In this document: positions 57,878 through 64,000 of the stretch, in pieces
Layout: every line of letters begins with the position of its first letter
How positions within the stretch are numbered: position 1 is the first letter of the stretch
Source: Massilia aquatica
GTDB lineage: Bacteria > Pseudomonadota > Gammaproteobacteria > Burkholderiales > Burkholderiaceae_D
DNA: 64,000 bases
Assembly (NCBI RefSeq): GCF_011682045.1
Contig: NZ_VVIW01000007.1
Location: forward strand, 62,001 to 126,000
Direction of reading: 5' to 3'
The notes under the pieces: generated by a model
Database searches by the model: none
What the model was told of the DNA's origin: nothing
The model's input: the letters and a program-made list of their open reading frames with translations, nothing else
Position numbers and translations under genes: made by a program

Positions 57878-58522
57878 ATGCAAGAATCAGGATGTGGATG
57901 CGCCAAATGCCGCCAGGCTGCGTCGGGCGAACTGGAAGTGATGGAGTTCGAAGCGCCCGGCCCCTTCGGGGAGCAGGAGGAAATCGCGCTGGCGATGGAG
58001 TTGATGTCGGTCGCCAGCGAGGAAGAACTGGAGCAGTTCCTCGGCAAGATGTTCAAGGGGATCTGGAAGGGCGTGAAAAAGGTCGGCTCCGTCATCGGCA
58101 AGGTCGCCAAGCCGCTCGGCGGGGTGCTCAAGGGCCTGGCCAAGACCGCGCTGCCGTTCGTGGGCAAGGCGCTCGGTTCCTTCATTCCGATTCCGGGTGT
58201 CGGCACGATGCTTGGCGGGGCGCTCGGGAGTGCCGTCGCCAAGGCGCTGGAGATGGAGGCGGCCGGTCTCGATGGCGAAGAACGCGAGCTGGACATGGCG
58301 CGCCGCTTCGTGCGCATCGCCGGCACCGCCGCCCAGCAGGCCGGCATGGCGGGGCAGGGCATGGACCCGCAGCGCGCCGCGCGCGACGCGGTCGACGCTG
58401 CGCTGCGCTGCCACCTGCCGCGCATGCGCCAGCCGGGATCGGCCAGCGCCAGCGCCATTGATCGCGCCAACAGCGGCACCTGGCGCCGCCAGGGGCGCGG
58501 CCAGATCGTGCTCGATCTATGA
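57878..58522 (+). CDS. Second glycine-zipper protein with Cys-rich N-terminus
   Basis: This 214-residue paralogue of the 52025 product opens with three Cys (C6, C8, C11 in SGCGCAKC). It has MELMSVASEEELEQFLGKMFKGIWKGVKK (40-69), a glycine-zipper segment (about 78-127, PLGGVLKGLAKTALPFVGKALG and GTMLGGALGSAVAK), then the shared ERELDMARRFVRIAG and terminal TWRRQGRGQIVLDL. GAAGGAG precedes ATG 57878. TGA overlaps the amidohydrolase ATG. Confidence 0.8.
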   Translation: MQESGCGCAKCRQAASGELEVMEFEAPGPFGEQEEIALAMELMSVASEEELEQFLGKMFKGIWKGVKKVGSVIGKVAKPLGGVLKGLAKTALPFVGKALGSFIPIPGVGTMLGGALGSAVAKALEMEAAGLDGEERELDMARRFVRIAGTAAQQAGMAGQGMDPQRAARDAVDAALRCHLPRMRQPGSASASAIDRANSGTWRRQGRGQIVLDL

Positions 58523-59244
58523 TCATCGATTGCCACTGTCACGCGGGCCAGGGCGACGGCTTTTCCGGCCCGTGGGACAGCGACGCCGGCCTCGAACGCT
58601 ATCTGGCGCGGGCGCGCCGGGCCGGTATTGCGCGCACCGTGCTGCTGGCCGCGTTCCACTCCGACTACGCGCAGGCCAACCGCAGCGTGGCGCGCATCGT
58701 GGCGGCCGATCCGGGGCGCTTCTACGGCTTCGCGTTTGTGCATGCGCAGCGCGACCGCGGGCGCGTGCGCGCGCTGGTGCGGGTGGCCGTCGAGGAGTAC
58801 GGTTTCGTAGGCATCAAGCTGCACCGGCACGATGCCCGCATCTCGCGCGAGGTGTGCGAGACGGCGCGCTTCTTTCGCTTGCCGGTGCTGTACGACGTGA
58901 CCGGCGAGGTGGCGGTGGCCGAACTGCTGGCCAGCCAGTTCCCGGACGTGAATTTCATTTTGCCGCACCTGGGCAGCTTCGCCGACGACTGGAGTGCGCA
59001 GCTGGCGCTGGTGGACCATCTGGCGCGCCACCGCAATATTTATGCAGACAGCGCCGGCGTGCGCCGCTTCGACCTGCTGGAGATGGCAGTGCGCCGCGCC
59101 GGCGCGCACAAGCTGCTGTTCGGATCCGACGGGCCGTGGCTGCATCCGGGCGTGGAGCTGGCCAAGATCGGCATGCTTGGCCTGGCGCCGGACGACGAGG
59201 CGCTGGTGCTGGGGCAAAACCTGCTGCGCCTGATCGGGCACTGA
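58519..59244 (+). CDS. Amidohydrolase family (TIM-barrel) metal-dependent hydrolase
   Basis: This 241-residue protein has IIDCHCHAGQG (His-x-His metal ligands), VGIKLHRHD (Lys/His), ILPHLGSFADDW (His), and LLFGSDGPWLHPG (Asp), the amidohydrolase-2 pattern. It hydrolyses or decarboxylates a small molecule; substrate unknown. ATGA overlap with the glycine-zipper gene implies coupling and a shared role. It is followed by a 210-bp gap with no gene. Confidence 0.88.
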   Translation: MIIDCHCHAGQGDGFSGPWDSDAGLERYLARARRAGIARTVLLAAFHSDYAQANRSVARIVAADPGRFYGFAFVHAQRDRGRVRALVRVAVEEYGFVGIKLHRHDARISREVCETARFFRLPVLYDVTGEVAVAELLASQFPDVNFILPHLGSFADDWSAQLALVDHLARHRNIYADSAGVRRFDLLEMAVRRAGAHKLLFGSDGPWLHPGVELAKIGMLGLAPDDEALVLGQNLLRLIGH

Positions 59245-59454
59245 GCGATCCGGCGCGCTTCCAAGCCCGGTGGTCAGGATATCAAGCTCATTGTTCAGAC
59301 AGGTACCTCGACCGATCAAGCGTGGAAGAATGACGTGGCGCTTCGGAGTTGATCGAGATTATGACGCTGAAAATCAGCTTCGGATAGCTGCACTGATTAC
59401 CAACAGGTTGGCGGCTCGTTTCAGAACGACTCATCTCTTCGACAGGAAATCATC

Positions 59455-60027
59455 ATGGCAGACTTCGCTCAACACCATCCCGCTTTTGCTTCGCACCATC
59501 CTTCCTTGGCCGTACATCATCCATCGCTCGCCGTACATCACCCATCGCTGGCGCTGCACCATCCTTCGCTGGCTGCGCACCATCCATCCGTGGCGGCCCA
59601 TCATCCGTCGCTGGCGGTGCAAGATCCATCCCAGGCCTTGGCGGCGCACCATCCTTCACTGGCCGCGCACCATCCATCCCAGGCCGTGGCGGTGCACCAT
59701 CCCTCGCTGGCGATGCACCATCCATCCGTGGCGGCACATCATCCATCGCTGGCGGTGCAAGATCCATCCCAGGCCTTGGCGGTACACCATCCTTCGCTGG
59801 CGGCGCATCATCCATCGGTGGCGGCACACCATCCTTCGCTGGCGGCGCACCATCCATCCGTGGCGGCGCACCATCCATCGCTGGCGGCGCACCATCCATC
59901 GGTGGCGGCGCACCATCCATCGCTGGCCGTGCATCATCCATCGCTGGCTACCCCACTACCCGCGCTGGCAACCCATCATCCGTCGCTGGCCTATCATCAT
60001 CCATCGCTGACCGGGATCGTGTACTGA
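59455..60027 (+). CDS. HHPSLAx heptad-repeat protein
   Basis: This 190-residue protein is almost wholly made of about 25 repeats (residues 7-187). Twenty-two carry HHP, mostly HHPSLAA, HHPSLAV or HHPSVAA. Two units read QDPSQALA-type, one reads HHPSQAVAV (each nine residues), and one is PLPALAT. The start is MADFAQ, the end LTGIVY. AGGAAAT lies upstream of ATG 59455. Strong repeat conservation on the DNA (21-bp unit) suggests recent expansion. His pairs could bind metal, and HPS satisfies the His-Xaa-Ser pattern. The product may be a modified or structural peptide (inference). Confidence 0.85.
   Translation: MADFAQHHPAFASHHPSLAVHHPSLAVHHPSLALHHPSLAAHHPSVAAHHPSLAVQDPSQALAAHHPSLAAHHPSQAVAVHHPSLAMHHPSVAAHHPSLAVQDPSQALAVHHPSLAAHHPSVAAHHPSLAAHHPSVAAHHPSLAAHHPSVAAHHPSLAVHHPSLATPLPALATHHPSLAYHHPSLTGIVY
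59473..60015 (+). repeat. 21-bp tandem repeat array coding the heptads
   Basis: The unit is CACCATCCATCGCTGGCGGCG and variants, repeated about 25 times with three 27-bp variants. All six frames stay open because the unit is a multiple of three without stops, which explains long false ORFs on both strands here. Confidence 0.9.
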
Positions 60028-60043
60028 TCCGGTCATCCAGCAC

Positions 60044-60065
60044 GCCCGCCGCTGCCGGGGCGGGC
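60044..60065 (+). terminator. Hairpin after the heptad-repeat gene
   Basis: GCCCGCC (60044-60050) pairs perfectly with GGCGGGC (60059-60065). A short T-run (CTTTTT at 60075-60080) follows after about 9 nt, so it is a weak terminator or an mRNA-stabilising hairpin. Confidence 0.5.
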
Positions 60066-60094
60066 CGATTGCCGCTTTTTCAGGAGTCAGTTTC

Positions 60095-60613
60095 ATGCCA
60101 AATCCAAAAGACCCGACAGATAAGAAAATCCCCGATCCCGAAACATCCTCCGCGCCGACCGACGCGCCGATCAGCGAAGAGACGAGCGCTGCCATCCGCA
60201 ACGCGGTGCATGAATTTTCCGAACTCGTCAAAAACTACGGCGGCACCAGCGGCGACCGCTTTGTATTGAGCGCACTGCTGCACCCCGAGGTCCAGCAGTG
60301 TTTTGCGCGCCGCATGCAGGCGAAGGATATGTTCATCGCCGTCCAGTGCATGCCTTCGATTGCCGAAGAAGTGCATGTCATGTTCGATTTCCGCTGCACT
60401 CCGCCGCGGATCAGCTTGATTCCTGTCCGCTTTCTCGCCGTGCTCGATGCCTATACCGGCCGCCTGGTTCGCGTCGTCGATCCCTACAATGCCCTGATCG
60501 CCCAGCAAGAGGCAGGCGCGCGTCCCGTCAATGCGGGCGCGCCCGGCCAGGCGCCGCCATCGCCTTTTTCCACGTTTGTCGGGAACGGCTTGTACCCGGA
60601 CCTGCGCCGCTGA
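60095..60613 (+). CDS. Unknown protein between the repeat protein and SagB-type gene
   Basis: This 172-residue protein has a Lys/Pro/Asp-rich polar start (1-35) and a compact middle (about 35-140, ISEETSAAIRNAVHEFSELVKNYGG, FVLSALLHPEVQQCFARRMQAKDMFIAVQCMPSIAEEVHVMFDF), then a Pro/Ala-rich tail. CAGGAG precedes the ATG. No family recognised. Position suggests a partner or precursor for the SagB-type enzyme. Confidence 0.7.
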   Translation: MPNPKDPTDKKIPDPETSSAPTDAPISEETSAAIRNAVHEFSELVKNYGGTSGDRFVLSALLHPEVQQCFARRMQAKDMFIAVQCMPSIAEEVHVMFDFRCTPPRISLIPVRFLAVLDAYTGRLVRVVDPYNALIAQQEAGARPVNAGAPGQAPPSPFSTFVGNGLYPDLRR

Positions 60614-60697
60614 CGGCCGCGCCAGCTCTTACGCTGTTCCAGGTGTTGCGACTCTTGCAGCACATCGATTCACAGTTCCCGCCAGAAGGAAACGTTG

Positions 60698-61810
60698 ATG
60701 ATCAGACGCGCACGCAGCATCATATTGCGATATTCGAACGCTGCCCTCATTGCCGAAAATTACGTCGCTAAAACCGAGATCGCGCTGTCCGAGCTGGGTC
60801 GCTGGATACTCGCCTCCTGCGACCAGTGGAGTCATCCCTACGCCCTGTACAGTGCATTGCCCGAGGCGATGCATGCGGCGCTCGGGCGCGAAATCGCCTT
60901 GTTGACGTCGGCTTCCTTGCTGGTCTGCCTGCACAGCCCGGCGGCCGCGCAGGACCAGGAATACGAAGAGCGCTTCGCCTGGGGGGCGGTGGCCGGCTAC
61001 TATCATTTTTCGATTCGCGGCACCGAGTACATGGATCCCGCCCAGAGCGCCTCGCGCCTGGTCGAGAAATCGATCACGACCGATGCGGTCGCGCTGCACC
61101 AGGATAATCAGGGCTACGCGGCAATCACCAGTTTGCCGCGCCCCGAGCTGGAGTCGGACGCGCTCTCGCTCATGTGCCGGCGGCGCAGTTATCGCGGCTT
61201 CTCGGACCAGCCGCTGCGGCTCGATCATCTGTCCGAATGCCTGTTCGCCGGGCTTGGCATCACCGGCTTCGTCAAGCCGTTTGCGCAATCGCCGGAACAA
61301 CTGCCCTTCAAGCTGACTCCCTCCGGCGGCGGACGCAATCCCTACGAGGCGTTCGTGTATGCCCGCCGCGTCGATGGGCTGGCGCCCGGGGTCTATCATT
61401 ACAGTGCCAGCGAGCACTCGCTCGGGCTGGTGAACGACCAGGATCTTCCCTCGGTCGCGGAGGTGCTGGCGGGGCAGCGCTGGTTCGAGCACACGGCCGC
61501 GCTGGTGGTGCTGGTGGCGCATTTCGAGCGGACGATGTGGAAGTATCCGCACCCAACCGGCTATCGTGTGGTCTTGCTGGAAGCGGGACACATCGCGCAA
61601 AACATCCTGCTGGCGGCGACCGCGCGCGGCCTGGCCTGTACGCCAACCTGCGCCATCGATGACCGCCAGGCGGTCCGCTTGACCAAGTGTGCGCAGCTGA
61701 CCCAAAGCCACGTCTATACTATCGCCCTGGGCAACCGTTCGATCATTCCCACCGTGATGGATCCACTCCATATTGAACCCAACAGCAGTTCGCCGGTAGT
61801 GCCGGGATGA
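60698..61810 (+). CDS. SagB-type dehydrogenase (ThcOx/nitroreductase family)
   Basis: This 370-residue protein has the nitroreductase FMN-binding start CRRRSYRGFSDQPLRLDHLSECLFAGLGITG and LTPSGGGRNPYEAFVYARRVDGLAPGVYHYSASEHSL, the SagB/ThcOx pattern. Its C-terminus has GHIAQNILLAATARGLACTPTCAIDD. SagB-type enzymes oxidise azolines in thiazole/oxazole-modified peptides; a related group is labelled peptide-maturation dehydrogenase. No cyclodehydratase (YcaO) gene is present. AGAAGGA precedes ATG 60698. ATGA overlap with the acetyltransferase. Confidence 0.88.
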   Translation: MIRRARSIILRYSNAALIAENYVAKTEIALSELGRWILASCDQWSHPYALYSALPEAMHAALGREIALLTSASLLVCLHSPAAAQDQEYEERFAWGAVAGYYHFSIRGTEYMDPAQSASRLVEKSITTDAVALHQDNQGYAAITSLPRPELESDALSLMCRRRSYRGFSDQPLRLDHLSECLFAGLGITGFVKPFAQSPEQLPFKLTPSGGGRNPYEAFVYARRVDGLAPGVYHYSASEHSLGLVNDQDLPSVAEVLAGQRWFEHTAALVVLVAHFERTMWKYPHPTGYRVVLLEAGHIAQNILLAATARGLACTPTCAIDDRQAVRLTKCAQLTQSHVYTIALGNRSIIPTVMDPLHIEPNSSSPVVPG

Positions 61811-62292
61811 CGGCGGCAGTCGTCCTGCGTCCGATGTCGGGCGCCAGTTTCGATGCCTACGCCGTGCGCGCCATCCCCCTGCTTGCCGAGGCACAGTCGC
61901 GTGCCTACGGCAGCAGCGCCGAGGCTGCCCGTGCCAGTGCCGAGGCCGCCTTTTTCAAGATCTGCGCGGATGCGGAGCCGGAAGCGAGCGGGCAGCACCT
62001 GTACGTCATCGAGGCCGCCGGTGTGGACGTTGGCGCGCTCTGGTTCGAACTGCGCCAGGCCGCGCGGGACCCCTATGTGTACCTGTACGACTGGGTGATC
62101 TGGCCGGAGTATCGCGGCCAGGGCTCGGGCAGCGCGGCCATGCGTCTGCTCGAACAGCGCGCGCGCGCGCTCGGGGCGCGCAGGATCATGCTCAATGTGT
62201 TCAACGACAACCGGTTCGCTGCCGATCTTTACCGGCGGTACGGCTTCGGACCCGCGTCCAGCATCCTGGTCAAGCCGATTCCGAACGACTAA
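61807..62292 (+). CDS. GNAT family N-acetyltransferase
   Basis: This 161-residue protein has the GNAT acetyl-CoA loop as YDWVIWPEYRGQGSGSAAMRLLEQRARALGARRIMLNVFNDNRFAADLYRRYGF (about 95-150). It acetylates an amine; the target could be a product of the cluster, since the gene overlaps the SagB-type gene by 4 bp. Convergent with the activator gene, 4 bp apart. Confidence 0.93.
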   Translation: MTAAVVLRPMSGASFDAYAVRAIPLLAEAQSRAYGSSAEAARASAEAAFFKICADAEPEASGQHLYVIEAAGVDVGALWFELRQAARDPYVYLYDWVIWPEYRGQGSGSAAMRLLEQRARALGARRIMLNVFNDNRFAADLYRRYGFGPASSILVKPIPND

Positions 62293-62296
62293 GAAT

Positions 62297-63658
62297 TCAG
62301 TGAGCGTCGGCCCAGGCCTTGCGGCGGATCTGCAAGGCGCGGTCGGTTACGCCCAGGCGCAGCGCGGCGCGCTGGTTGTTGTCGCCTTCCTGTTCCAGCA
62401 CCAGCTGGATCGCGATGTCGGCGGCGGCCTGGCTGATGCGCGCCAGGCCGATGCGCAGGTCGATCGCGGCGCGGATCGCGCTTTCGAAGCGGATATCGGG
62501 CCAGCAGGCCGGCGCGCCCTGCGCGGGCCGCTCGTCGGGCGCCAGGTCGCCGATGGTGATCGGACCGGGGCCGCTGTGGCGGTACCACAGCCGCGCCACG
62601 GTCTGGCGCAGTTCGCGCACGTTGCCGGGGTAGTCGCGCAGCAGCAGGTATTCGCGCACGGCGTCGTCGAATCCGCAGGCCGCGCCGGGGCCGGCCAGCA
62701 GCGCCAGGAAGTGCTGCGCCAGTGGCAGCACGTCGTCGCCGCGTTCGCGCAGGGGCGGGGTGCGGCAGCGCCAGGCGGCGATGCGGTGGTACAGGTCGGC
62801 CCTGAAGCGCCCGTTCGCCACCTCGTCTTCCAGGCTGCGGTTGGTGGCGCACACCAGCCGGAAGCGCGAGCGCTGCCAGGTATTGCTGCCGACCCGTTTA
62901 TAGGTGTGCTCCTGCAGCACGCGCAGCAGCTGCGCTTGCAGCGGCAGGGGCAGCTCGCCCACTTCGTCGAGGAACAGCACGCCGCCGTCGGCCAGCGCAA
63001 AAGCGCCGTCGCGCGCGTTGGCGGCGCCGGTGAACGCGCCGCGCTCATGACCGAACAGTTCGCTGCCGGCCAGTTCGGGCGTGAGCGTGGTGCAGTCGAG
63101 TACGACGAGCTCGCCGCGCCCGCCGAGGCGGTGGATCAGTTGCGCGACCTGGTCCTTGCCGGTGCCGGTTTCGCCAGTGATCAGGACCGGCGACTCGGTA
63201 AAAGCCGCCACCTCGACCACGCTGTGCACCAGCGCGCGCCAGGCCGGGCTGGCGCCGACCAGGGTGCTGCGCACCTCGGGCGAGCCGGCCAGGCGCTGGA
63301 GGGCGTCGCGCCGCTCCAGCCGGGCCTGGATGCGGGCGGCGTCGGCGGCGGCGTCGGTCCAGTTGAGCACGTCGAAAGCGCCGGCCTCGAGCAAGGCCCA
63401 CATGTCGGCCGTGGCCGGGGGGCGCGCGCCGACGGCGATGGCCAGCACGCTGGCGCCGGCGGCCAGGCTGCGCACCCGCTCCAGCACGGCGGCGTCGACG
63501 CCGTCAAGCAGGGCCAGGCCGAAGCCGGAGGGGCGGGCGCCGCCGGGAGCCGGCTGCAATCCGGCCTGTTCCAGCGCCGCCGTGACCTTGGCGCACAGGG
63601 CGGCGCTGACGTGTTCGAAAGCGTGGATCCAGAGCGGGAGGTGCAGTCGGGCTTGCAT
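62297..63658 (-). CDS. Sigma-54-dependent transcriptional activator
   Basis: This 453-residue enhancer-binding protein has an N-terminal regulatory region (about 1-115) without a clear receiver phosphorylation Asp. Its AAA+ domain has the Walker A GETGTGKD (162-169), the sigma-54 contact loop GAFTGA (207-212), and Walker B GGVLFLDEVGE (225-235). A Fis-type helix-turn-helix (NQRAALRLGVTDRALQIRRK) lies at the C-terminus. ATG 63658 follows GAGGGA; an upstream TTG at 63703 is less likely. It probably activates the sigma-54 promoters at 51262 and/or 63814 (inference). Confidence 0.93.
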   Translation of the reverse strand: MQARLHLPLWIHAFEHVSAALCAKVTAALEQAGLQPAPGGARPSGFGLALLDGVDAAVLERVRSLAAGASVLAIAVGARPPATADMWALLEAGAFDVLNWTDAAADAARIQARLERRDALQRLAGSPEVRSTLVGASPAWRALVHSVVEVAAFTESPVLITGETGTGKDQVAQLIHRLGGRGELVVLDCTTLTPELAGSELFGHERGAFTGAANARDGAFALADGGVLFLDEVGELPLPLQAQLLRVLQEHTYKRVGSNTWQRSRFRLVCATNRSLEDEVANGRFRADLYHRIAAWRCRTPPLRERGDDVLPLAQHFLALLAGPGAACGFDDAVREYLLLRDYPGNVRELRQTVARLWYRHSGPGPITIGDLAPDERPAQGAPACWPDIRFESAIRAAIDLRIGLARISQAAADIAIQLVLEQEGDNNQRAALRLGVTDRALQIRRKAWADAH

Positions 63659-63703
63659 GCGCGTCGTTCCCTCGGTCAAAGAAAGTTGCACAATGTTTGA
63701 CAA

Positions 63704-63724
63704 GGCTCAAAGGTTGGTTGAGCC
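63704..63724. promoter_or_regulatory. GGCTCAA-N7-TTGAGCC palindrome
   Basis: Two perfect 7-bp arms (63704-63710 and 63718-63724) frame AGGTTGG. A further half-site GGCTCAA lies at 63776-63782. They sit between the activator gene and a sigma-54-like promoter at 63814, the expected place for activator binding and autoregulation. Confidence 0.65.
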
Positions 63725-63812
63725 CCGCTTGCTACAAACAACTATACGTGCTTCTTTCTGCACAAACTTTGATCTGGCTCAATCCCCATTTTGTTGCGCA
63801 GAAGTTCGCAAC

Positions 63813-64000
63813 ATGGCATGGAATATGCCATCGTTGAGGACGGCCGGTTCAGAGATCGCAGCTGCGCGCTGGCTGCACGCCGGGCGCCAGCCGGACGCCG
63901 ATGACGGCGCCGGGATCGTCGATGTAAATGGCGGGTTTGCAACGCTCAGCGGCAATTTGCAGGTCGATGCGGTAGCGTTGTCCGGCTTGGGGGATGAAGC
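63813..64000 (+). CDS. Possible start of a partial gene at the right edge
   Basis: An open frame runs from ATG 63813 to the window end (MAWNMPSLRTAGSEIAAARW then about 42 residues) without a stop. No ribosome binding site is seen, and the start would overlap the sigma-54-like promoter. If that promoter is real, the true start is further right. No family recognised. Confidence 0.25.
   Translation, partial: MAWNMPSLRTAGSEIAAARWLHAGRQPDADDGAGIVDVNGGFATLSGNLQVDAVALSGLGDE
63814..63829 (+). promoter_or_regulatory. Probable sigma-54 promoter, divergent from the activator gene
   Basis: TGGCAT-GGAAT-ATGCC keeps the invariant GG (63815-63816) and GC (63827-63828) at the required 12-bp step. Two of the other consensus bases differ. 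Transcription would run rightward out of the window from about 63840. Confidence 0.55.

Noticed and set aside
59270-60015. Long frames on both strands with RWRxTI or MDGAPPA repeats
   Set aside because: They are shadows of the 21-bp repeat, which keeps every frame open. Only the frame at 59455 has a start with a ribosome site and non-repeat ends.
59456-60015. CRISPR-like regular repeats
   Set aside because: The 21-bp units are contiguous without spacers and keep a coding frame; no cas genes are present.
59455-60027. Assignment as a classical His-Xaa-Ser (HxsA) system
   Set aside because: The required radical SAM proteins HxsB and HxsC are not in the window, and the repeat is HHPSLAx rather than simple HxS runs.
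60058-60073. Sigma-54-like GGGCGG-N5-TTGCC before the 60095 gene
   Set aside because: The start point would fall on the ribosome binding site, and the sequence is better explained as the hairpin arm.

Overview
The window is a GC-rich stretch of a betaproteobacterial chromosome, most likely from the family Oxalobacteraceae (Massilia, Duganella or Telluria type). The basis is the order ilvI-ilvH-ilvC-pssA-leuA, the complete iscRSUA-hscBA-fdx-iscX operon, rpsO-pnp, and Burkholderiales-type hypothetical families (DUF3106, DUF3619, DUF2970). The assignment is inference from gene content; there is no rRNA gene, and I saw no tRNA, CRISPR array or intact insertion sequence.

Layout. 1-11.6 kb: a truncated alpha/beta hydrolase, a chemoreceptor, a DTW-domain protein, a radical SAM protein (PA0069-like) with a LexA-type box at its start, a thioesterase, a broken second copy of the radical SAM 3' end, ChaC, and a LysR-controlled VOC/fumarylacetoacetase/maleylacetoacetate isomerase operon. 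11.7-13.8 kb: a CBS protein, a uracil-DNA-glycosylase homologue without the catalytic Asp, and a small secreted protein. 13.9-22.4 kb: the Fe-S assembly operon behind an IscR-type operator, running on into a methyltransferase, threonine aldolase and an atypical pseudouridine synthase. 22.4-27.8 kb (minus strand): a RING-finger/TerD-like protein, an HNH protein, and an ECF sigma-factor operon. 28.3-35.2 kb: branched-chain amino acid biosynthesis plus phosphatidylserine synthase. 35.6-44.7 kb: a beta-propeller protein, a SWIM zinc-finger protein, a DUF6493-like gene split by one in-frame stop, and several exported proteins. 44.9-47.5 kb: rpsO and pnp. 47.6-51.1 kb: small metabolic genes, a tandem pair of DUF1640-type coiled-coil proteins and a DUF6624 protein.

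51.1-63.7 kb is the most unusual region. A near-perfect sigma-54 promoter (51262-51277) lies 44 bp downstream of the nearer of two identical-type palindromes spaced 42 bp apart. It precedes a tightly packed run of genes: three related small proteins sharing a C-terminal signature (two with central glycine-zipper segments), a HEVGH zincin-like protein, a 702-residue protein with an N-terminal beta-sandwich-like region, an AONS-like PLP enzyme, a GIY-YIG-like protein and an amidohydrolase. After a 210-bp gap come a protein made almost wholly of about 25 HHPSLAx heptads, an unknown protein, a SagB-type dehydrogenase and a GNAT acetyltransferase. A convergent gene for a GAFTGA-containing sigma-54 activator closes the region, followed by a second sigma-54-like promoter with its own palindrome. 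I read this as a candidate undescribed sigma-54-controlled peptide or protein maturation/secretion system. The function is inference; the gene order, repeats, motifs and promoter elements are visible in the sequence.
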